NCBI GenBank assembly: GCA_020442225.1
Contig: JAGRKR010000583.1
Span: 1 to 11,636, forward strand
Length of the DNA: 11,636 nt
DNA from: Hyphomicrobiaceae bacterium
GTDB lineage: Bacteria > Pseudomonadota > Alphaproteobacteria > Rhizobiales > Hyphomicrobiaceae
Direction of reading: 5' to 3'
The notes under the pieces were generated by a model. It saw nothing but the letters and a program-made list of their open reading frames with translations, was not told the origin of the DNA and ran no database searches. Position numbers and translations under genes: made by a program. Numbering within the stretch: position 1 is the first letter of the stretch; each line of letters opens with the position of its first letter. Below are positions 6,583 to 11,636 of this stretch, one piece after another.

Positions 6583-7788
6583 TCAGACGCGGCGCTTCTC
6601 GACCACGATGCCCGTCGCTGCGAGCCGCGCGATATCGGCCTCCGAGAAGCCGTGCTCCGCCAGCACCTCGCGGGCATGCTCTGAGAAGCGCGGCGGCGGC
6701 GCCTTCACCTTGCCGGGCGTGCGGGCGAACTTGATCGGCGTGCCCGTGCCTTTGTACCACCCCATCTCCTGCACCATGCCGCGATGGCTGGTGTGGGGCT
6801 GGTCGAGCGCCTGACGTGCATTGAGGATCGGCCCGCACGGCAGCCCCGAGGCCAGCAGCTTCAACGAGAAGCTCTCGCCATCCACCGCCGCGAGCCGTTC
6901 CGCCAGCACCGCCGAGAGCGCCGCACGATTGGTCACGCGGTCGCCGTTCGAGCCGAAACGCGGATCGTCGGCGAGTTCGGGGCAGCCGAGCTCCTCGCAG
7001 ACGCGGCGGAAGGCGCGGTTGTTGCCGGCGCCGATGAACACGTCGCACGTCTTGGTCGGATACTTGTCGTAGGGGCTGATGTTGGGATGCGGATTGCCCG
7101 TCAGCACCGGCACCTTGCCCGAGAGGTAGTAGTTCGGGAAGTGCGGGTGCATGAGCGCCAGTGCGCAATCGAACAGCGTCATGTCGAGATACTGGCCGCG
7201 GCCGGAGCGCTGGCGCTCGATCAGCGACATGAGGATGCCGATCACGGAGAACAACCCCGTGCCGATATCGACCACGGGAATGCCGATGCGGGTGGGCCCG
7301 CTCTCCGGCGCGCCGTTGATGGAGAAGTGCCCGGCCATGGCGCCGACAATGCCGTCGTAGCCAGGAAAGCCGCCGAGCGGACCGTCGGCGCCGAAGCCGG
7401 AGATCTTGCAGTAGACGAGCCGCGGAAAACGGTCCGCCAGCGTCTCCGCATAGCCGATGCCCCAAGCTTCCATGGAGCCCGGCTTGAAATTCTCGATCAG
7501 CACGTCGGCGCCTTCGAGCAGCGTCAGCAGCACCTCCCGCCCCTCTGGCTTGGATAGGTCGAGGCCGACCGAGCGCTTGTTGCGGTTGACGCCGATGAAG
7601 TAGGAGGCGTCGCCTTCGTGGAACGGCGGGCCCCAGTCGCGCACCTCGTCGCCCTGCGGCGGCTCGATCTTGATCACGTCGGCGCCGTGGTCCGCGAGGA
7701 TCTGCGTGCCGTAGGGGCCGCCCAGCACGCGCGTGAGGTCGATCACCTTCAATCCGGAGAGCGCGCCGAAGCCCGTGTCTTTGCTCAT
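6583..7788 (-). CDS. CaiB/BaiF family III CoA-transferase
   Basis: A 401-residue family III CoA-transferase (CoA_transf_3, PF02515; relatives are CaiB, formyl-CoA transferase and BaiF). Such enzymes move CoA between organic acids through aspartyl intermediates, as interlocked dimers in the cytosol. The sequence has the N-terminal block SGLKVIDLTRVLGGPYGTQI (11-30), ADVIKIEPP (36-44), NRNKRSVGLDLSKPEGRE (68-85), DVLIENFKPG (95-104), SGFGADGPLGGFPGYD (130-145) and PVVDIGTG (171-178). Asp174 in the last motif corresponds to the catalytic aspartate. I start at the ATG at 7788 (SKDTG follows); a GTG three codons upstream (7797) has AGGGA closer to it and could also be used. The gene sits 47 bases after the CoA-transferase-like beta subunit. 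It likely activates the substrate of the cluster, or recovers CoA from its product. Confidence 0.92.
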   Translation of the reverse strand: MSKDTGFGALSGLKVIDLTRVLGGPYGTQILADHGADVIKIEPPQGDEVRDWGPPFHEGDASYFIGVNRNKRSVGLDLSKPEGREVLLTLLEGADVLIENFKPGSMEAWGIGYAETLADRFPRLVYCKISGFGADGPLGGFPGYDGIVGAMAGHFSINGAPESGPTRIGIPVVDIGTGLFSVIGILMSLIERQRSGRGQYLDMTLFDCALALMHPHFPNYYLSGKVPVLTGNPHPNISPYDKYPTKTCDVFIGAGNNRAFRRVCEELGCPELADDPRFGSNGDRVTNRAALSAVLAERLAAVDGESFSLKLLASGLPCGPILNARQALDQPHTSHRGMVQEMGWYKGTGTPIKFARTPGKVKAPPPRFSEHAREVLAEHGFSEADIARLAATGIVVEKRRV

Positions 7789-7835
7789 GTGTGTCACGTA
7801 TCCCTGTCGAGACTGAGGAGGCGGAAGGAGGGAGC

Positions 7836-8594
7836 TCAGGTCGGTAGCGAAACGCCCCAGGTTCGCGCCGCGAAGGCCGGATAGGTCTCCGCCACGGCCT
7901 CGGCCACCGGACCGCGCAGCAGCGCCAGCGTCGCAGCGTCGGGCGTCGGCGTAACCGGCACCTCGGCAGGCGCATCGTAGTCGAATCCGGTCGCCTCGCG
8001 AACCTGGCCAGCCGTGACGCCGGGATGCGCGCTCTCCAGAGTGAAGCGCGCCGTCGTTCTGTCGAAGCGAAAGACCGCAAGCCCCGTGACGAGCGCATAG
8101 GGGCCGCCGGGCCTGTAGACCTCGGGCGGACTCACGCCGGGCGCCGACACGAAATCGACCTTGTCGACCAGCACGCGCGGCGTGTGCTCCTCACGGAACA
8201 GGATGACGCGCGGCACGATGAAATAGAGATGCGCCGAGCCGAACGAGCCGGGAAAGCGTGCCTTCGTCCCAGGGTGCTCGCCGATGCCGACGAGGTTGAT
8301 GTTGGCCTGCCCGTCGATCTGCCCGCCAGACAGGAAGAACGCATCGATGCGCCCCTGGCCCGCACAATCGAAGAGCTCGCGCGCGCCGTCGGTGAAGGGA
8401 TTGTTCTTGCGGCTGCCGAGAATGGAGACGCGCGTATAGCCCTTCGATCTGGCGCGCGTCAGCAGGGCGGCCGATCCGGGCACCGGCGAGCTTGCTCCGA
8501 CGGCGACATGACGCAGCCCGTCGAGCATGCGGGCCATCGTCACGATCATGATCTCCGAGGTCGAGACCCGCGTGATGTCGGACGCCACGCTCAT
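7836..8594 (-). CDS. Family I CoA-transferase-like beta subunit
   Basis: A 252-residue protein of the CoA_trans family (PF01144), beta type (AtoA/GctB/IpdB-like). It has the Rossmann-like first half VAVGASSPVPGSAALLTRAR (31-49), the GGQIDGQANIN motif (90-100; family form GAxQVDxxGNxN), and the HPGVTAGQVREATGF stretch (190-204) found in GctB and IpdB relatives. In true family I transferases a catalytic glutamate sits in an ENG- or EGG-type motif after the first strands; here the equivalent region reads ILGSRKNNPFTDG (58-70) and shows no such glutamate. That is like IpdB of the mycobacterial steroid pathway, whose complex opens a ring by hydrolysis rather than moving CoA. This alignment is by eye. 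The start ATG overlaps the alpha-subunit stop by four bases (ATGA), so the two are coupled and form a heteromer. Confidence 0.88.
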   Translation of the reverse strand: MSVASDITRVSTSEIMIVTMARMLDGLRHVAVGASSPVPGSAALLTRARSKGYTRVSILGSRKNNPFTDGARELFDCAGQGRIDAFFLSGGQIDGQANINLVGIGEHPGTKARFPGSFGSAHLYFIVPRVILFREEHTPRVLVDKVDFVSAPGVSPPEVYRPGGPYALVTGLAVFRFDRTTARFTLESAHPGVTAGQVREATGFDYDAPAEVPVTPTPDAATLALLRGPVAEAVAETYPAFAARTWGVSLPT

Positions 8595-9427
8595 GCCGGC
8601 ACACTCGCGCGCACCGTTGCCTCCAACCAGTCTGCGAAGCCGGCATCCGAGCGGGCCGCCGCGGCATAGCTCGCAAGCGCCTCCTGATCCGCCGTATAGG
8701 TGTTGAAGAGCCCCACGGGCCAGGCGCCGTTCGGAGCTTCAGCGATGGCCGAGACATAGAGCGCCGGTATGGTGCCGGCGGCAATCTGCGGGTCGGCCAT
8801 GAAGTCGGCGTCCTCGATCCGCTCGACCGAGACGAGGGTCTCGCGGGCGGCATGGGCCATCAGCATCATCTCGCGGCGGACGCCGATCCAGACGTTGCCG
8901 TGGCGATCCGCCTTCGGCGCGTGGAAGAGCGCGAAATCCGGCCGGATGGCGGGAAGCACGACGATGGGATCGCGCTTTCCGTCCTCCGCGAGCGGGTTCT
9001 CGATCACTTTCCAGTCGGGCCGCACCGTGAGAAGGTCCGAGCCGATGATGCCGCGCAGCGGAATGAACGGAATACCCTTTTCGGCGGCCTGCAATCCGCT
9101 GTGAATCGCGGGGCAGGTCGCCTCCCACATCTCGATCTCGCCCGACTTGATGGCCGCCACGAAGCGCGGCGGCAAGCCATGCTCACCAAGCGAAACCGCC
9201 GCCGCCTCGACGCGCGCCACGCAGCCGGCGCCAATCAGCATATCGACCTGGAAGCCGCCGGCCGGCACGCACACCACGTGGAGGTCACGCACGGGACGCG
9301 CCAGCAGATGGCGGACGACCGCCATGGCGCAGCCGGAATGGTCGGGCGGCAGCGCGATGCTGCACGCGTCGGGAATGCGCGCGGCAAGAGCCGCAGTCGA
9401 CACGATCTCGGGTCCGGTCGAGGTCAT
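8591..9427 (-). CDS. Family I CoA-transferase-like alpha subunit
   Basis: A 278-residue protein of the CoA_trans family (PF01144), alpha type (AtoD/GctA/IpdA-like). Visible blocks are CVPAGGFQVDMLIGAGCVAR (53-72), AVSLGEHGLPPRF (77-89), WEATCPAIHSGLQAAEKGIP (101-120), FIPLRGIIGSDLL (121-133) and APKADRHGNVWIG (family form AxxADxxGNxxxxG). This pattern is closer to glutaconate CoA-transferase A and IpdA than to acetate or succinyl-CoA transferases. Glu102 lies where several members have a conserved glutamate; IpdA is reported to use a glutamate in its hydrolysis, but I cannot align the two exactly. The ATG at 9427 has GAGG 5-6 bases upstream. It is 75 bases after the acyl-CoA dehydrogenase and overlaps the beta gene by four bases. 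Probable reaction: acting on an acyl-CoA from the dehydrogenase step. Confidence 0.88.
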   Translation of the reverse strand: MTSTGPEIVSTAALAARIPDACSIALPPDHSGCAMAVVRHLLARPVRDLHVVCVPAGGFQVDMLIGAGCVARVEAAAVSLGEHGLPPRFVAAIKSGEIEMWEATCPAIHSGLQAAEKGIPFIPLRGIIGSDLLTVRPDWKVIENPLAEDGKRDPIVVLPAIRPDFALFHAPKADRHGNVWIGVRREMMLMAHAARETLVSVERIEDADFMADPQIAAGTIPALYVSAIAEAPNGAWPVGLFNTYTADQEALASYAAAARSDAGFADWLEATVRASVPA

Positions 9428-9502
9428 AGCTGCCTCATGCTGGCTGGGTGGAGCGCCATATCGAGCGCCCGTGCGGCGAGAATAGACGACAACGCCGGCA
9501 AC

Positions 9503-11221
9503 TCAAGCCGCGCGGTGCGCCGCCACGAGCGCCGAAAGGACGCGATCGGCGGCGGCCTCGTCATCGGCCGCACCCGGCGCCAGCGGATCGGGAGCTGAGA
9601 GCTTGTGCGCGAGCACCAGCCTAGCCAGATCGAGCCTGAGCGGCGCGCCGAGCGCTTTCCACTCGCGCACGTGCAGCGCGGCGCTGGTGATGTGATAGAG
9701 CGCGCTCGCCGCCCGCCGCGCATCCTCCTCGCGCTTCTCCTCCACGACCGTATCGACGAGCGCCAGCGTGCGCGCCAGGCAATCCTCCAGCCTCGCGGCA
9801 AGCTCGCCCGGCGCCTCCGCGATCATCGGCCGCAACTCGTCCGCCAGTGCCTCGTGCGCCCGCTCCTTGCGCGCGGCACGGATCACATCGAGCGCGATGA
9901 TGTTGCTGGTGCCCTCCCAGATCGATCCGAGGTGGGAGTCGCGAACGAGGCGTGGCTCGATCCATTCCTCGATGTAGCCGGTGCCGCCACGCATCTCCAT
10001 GCCATCGCCCGTCACCTTGCGCGCGTCGCGGCAGGCACGGAACTTGACGAGCGGCGTCAGGATGCGCCGGAGCCGCAGGGCCTTGGCATCCCCCGCATCG
10101 GCGGCATCCAGACAGGCCCCCGTATAGAAGCAGGTGCTGATCGCCTGTTCGGCCGGCACGATCATCTTGATGAGCTGGCGGCGTGCGAGCGGCAGCTCCA
10201 CGATCGGCTTTCCGAAAGCTGCACGCCCCGTCGCGACCCGGATCGCTTCGTGGATGGCGCGGCGCATCATGCCCGCCGAGCGCACGGCGTTGGAGAGCCG
10301 CGACTGGTTGACCATCTCGGTCATCTGCTTGAAGCCCTGCGACAGCTCACCGACGAGATAGCCGACCGCGCCCTCGAGAATGATCTCACCGGACGCCATG
10401 GAGCGCGTACCGAGTTTGTCCTTGAGCCGCACGATCCGATAGGCGTTGGCGCTGCCGTCGGCGAGGCGGCGCGGCATCAGGAACAGGCCGAGCCCCCGGG
10501 TGCCCGGCGGCGCCCCCTCCGGACGCGCCAGCACGAGCGAGACGCCGGCGTCCACGTTCGAGCAGAACCACTTGTCGCCCCACAACCGCCAGTGATCGCC
10601 ATTCTTGACGGCGCGCGTCTCGGTCGCGCCGACGTCGGAGCCCGCGAACCTCTCGGTCATGAACATGGCGCCCTGCAGCAGCTCGCTCTCCTCTTCTGCC
10701 AGCAGGCCCGGCAGATAGCGATCGAGCAGATCGGGAGCGGCGTACTTGCGGATCGTGCGCGTCAGGGAATCGGTCATGCTGACCGGGCAGAGCAAGCCGA
10801 ACTCCGCCTGCGCGAAGAGATAGAACAGCGCGTATTTCGTCGTCGCCGAAAGCGGGGCGTTGCTGCCGAGCGCCGGCCGGTGCGAGAGCGCAGCCATGGC
10901 CAGATCGCCATAGGCGATCTTTTCCAGTTCGCGGTAAGCCGGGCTCTTGTCGAGGCTCTGGTGATCCTCACCCTGTCGCGACCTGAGCCGCAGCACGGGC
11001 GGCGACTTGTCGGCCGCATGCGCGAGATCGTCGAGATGCGTCGTGACGAGCCGGGCGAGCCGCTGGATATGCGGCTCCACGGCCGGCGCCTCGCCGGGCG
11101 GCAGATACAGCGCCAGCATCTGCCGGAGGGATGGGTCCGCCGCCAGCACGTCGAGCCCCCGGGTCTCCGGTTGCGGCATAGCGGCTGAGAGAGCGGTCAG
11201 GAGAGCAGCCGTCTCGGTCAT
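9503..11221 (-). CDS. AidB-like acyl-CoA dehydrogenase
   Basis: A 572-residue FAD-dependent acyl-CoA dehydrogenase. Its length and its N-terminal extension (first 160 residues) match the AidB-like branch better than the 380-residue short-chain types. Signatures: MTERFAGSDVGATETRA (188-204, the TExxAGSD flavin and substrate block), WGDKWFCSN (214-222), KLGTRSMASGEI (269-280), GRAAFGKPI (332-340), GGTGYIEEW (412-420) and IWEGTSNIIALDV (434-446), in which Glu436 sits where medium-chain enzymes have the catalytic base. The last 120 residues form a helical C-terminal extension also seen in AidB. The ATG at 11221 has GAGG about 9 bases upstream. AidB itself has only weak dehydrogenase activity and binds DNA, so by itself the family does not prove a catabolic role; the four CoA or flavin genes downstream do support one. 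Likely reaction is desaturation of an acyl-CoA. Confidence 0.92.
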   Translation of the reverse strand: MTETAALLTALSAAMPQPETRGLDVLAADPSLRQMLALYLPPGEAPAVEPHIQRLARLVTTHLDDLAHAADKSPPVLRLRSRQGEDHQSLDKSPAYRELEKIAYGDLAMAALSHRPALGSNAPLSATTKYALFYLFAQAEFGLLCPVSMTDSLTRTIRKYAAPDLLDRYLPGLLAEEESELLQGAMFMTERFAGSDVGATETRAVKNGDHWRLWGDKWFCSNVDAGVSLVLARPEGAPPGTRGLGLFLMPRRLADGSANAYRIVRLKDKLGTRSMASGEIILEGAVGYLVGELSQGFKQMTEMVNQSRLSNAVRSAGMMRRAIHEAIRVATGRAAFGKPIVELPLARRQLIKMIVPAEQAISTCFYTGACLDAADAGDAKALRLRRILTPLVKFRACRDARKVTGDGMEMRGGTGYIEEWIEPRLVRDSHLGSIWEGTSNIIALDVIRAARKERAHEALADELRPMIAEAPGELAARLEDCLARTLALVDTVVEEKREEDARRAASALYHITSAALHVREWKALGAPLRLDLARLVLAHKLSAPDPLAPGAADDEAAADRVLSALVAAHRAA

Positions 11222-11245
11222 GGCAGGACACCTCGGTTCGCCAGC

Positions 11246-11267
11246 GGCGGCCGCGGGTGCGGCCGCC
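11246..11267. repeat. GC-rich hairpin upstream of the acyl-CoA dehydrogenase
   Basis: GGCGGCCGC (11246-11254) and GCGGCCGCC (11259-11267) are perfect 9-base arms around a 4-base loop (GGGT). It lies 24-46 bases ahead of the dehydrogenase ATG on the transcribed strand and after the preceding gene's stop. No T-run follows, so a role in transcript stability or in start access is possible but unproven. Confidence 0.45.
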
Positions 11268-11273
11268 AGGCGA

Positions 11274-11288
11274 TTGTCTCCGAGACAA
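11274..11288. promoter_or_regulatory. Perfect 15-base palindrome, possible operator
   Basis: TTGTCTC-C-GAGACAA has perfect 7-base arms around one central base. It lies in the 98-base gap between the fragment gene and the dehydrogenase, 53 bases before the dehydrogenase ATG. Dyads of this size are typical of sites bound by dimeric regulators (TetR, GntR and similar). No regulator gene is seen in the window. Confidence 0.4.
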
Positions 11289-11319
11289 CGGCGTCAGCGC
11301 AAGGGCCGGCGCGCTCCCT

Positions 11320-11636
11320 TCACGAGCCGCAGCGGCACGACTTGGCGTGAGCCGCACGGATATCGGCGATGCTGCCGAAGAACGACACGGAGACGGCCTT
11401 GTACTCGCGGCCGAACAGCTCGGCATAGGCCTGTGCCTCGAGCGTCCTGAGCGCTGCCAGCGACGATTGCACGATGGGTTTCGGCACGTCCTTGACCCAC
11501 GCGCCGCCGAGCAGGGCCTTAGCCTCCGCGAGAGCCGCGAACGGCGAGGCCGCGTCAGCCACGGCGCGCGCCTTTTCGCTCGGCGAGAACAGCCCGGCGA
11601 CATAGGCAATTTTCTGCACCAGCGGTGCGTCCGCGC
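11320..11636 (-). CDS. C-terminal part of an unrecognised protein, N-terminus outside the window
   Basis: About 105 codons are visible and the frame stays open to the right edge, so the real start is beyond 11636. An internal GTG at 11619 gives a 99-residue version, but reads ADAPLVQKIAYVAGLFSPSE through that codon, which looks continuous, so I treat the gene as truncated by the window. The visible part is mostly helical, Ala- and Leu-rich, with one hydrophobic stretch around YVAGLF and a C-terminal CRCGS containing two cysteines. I do not recognise the family. It ends 98 bases before the dehydrogenase start and shares its strand, so it may belong to the same operon. Composition and codon use are like its neighbours. 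Confidence 0.6.
   Translation of the reverse strand, partial: ADAPLVQKIAYVAGLFSPSEKARAVADAASPFAALAEAKALLGGAWVKDVPKPIVQSSLAALRTLEAQAYAELFGREYKAVSVSFFGSIADIRAAHAKSCRCGS

Noticed and set aside
6338..8098. Long minus-strand open frame (586 codons) overlapping three genes
   Set aside because: Low-complexity Arg/Ala/Pro-rich translation in a shifted frame of the CaiB-type and beta-subunit genes, which match known families.
9605..11188. Plus-strand open frame (527 codons) opposite the acyl-CoA dehydrogenase
   Set aside because: Antisense shadow of an unmistakable dehydrogenase; no domain is visible.

Overview
The window is high-GC DNA that looks like the chromosome of an alphaproteobacterium, most likely of the order Hyphomicrobiales. 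This is inferred from gene content and gene order: small DUF465/YdcH proteins next to purE-purK, a DUF882 M15-type peptidase, a PhaR-type N-domain protein and a bacterial TMEM43 protein. No rRNA, tRNA, CRISPR array, insertion sequence or phage gene was seen. Species cannot be named from this sequence.

Left part (1-1137, minus strand): an incomplete DUF882/YcbK-like murein peptidase that runs off the left edge, a 466-base non-coding stretch holding a strong nested inverted repeat (866-932), and a small DUF465 coiled-coil protein. Middle part (1566-5411, plus strand): a second DUF465 protein, then purE and purK overlapping by 8 bases behind a good sigma70-like promoter (1893-1920), then a 67-residue stand-alone PHB_acc_N domain protein followed by a terminator-like hairpin (3909-3943), then a TMEM43-family membrane protein. 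PurE and PurK together carry out the carboxylation of AIR to CAIR in purine synthesis.

Right part (5439-11636, minus strand, transcribed right to left): a block of six co-oriented genes that looks like a catabolic operon acting on CoA thioesters. In order of transcription they are an unrecognised C-terminal fragment, an AidB-like acyl-CoA dehydrogenase, the alpha and beta subunits of a family I CoA-transferase-like enzyme (4-base ATGA overlap), a CaiB/BaiF family III CoA-transferase, and a luciferase-like flavin-dependent monooxygenase. Together they suggest activation of an organic acid to its CoA ester, dehydrogenation, a CoA-transferase-like or hydrolytic ring-opening step, and a flavin-dependent oxygenation. 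The substrate is unknown. The beta subunit does not show the usual catalytic-glutamate motif of family I CoA-transferases, which makes this pair the most interesting item here. A perfect 15-base palindrome (11274-11288) lies upstream of the dehydrogenase and could be an operator.

Most of the window is ordinary housekeeping or metabolic DNA. Nothing in it is clearly a new type of system.
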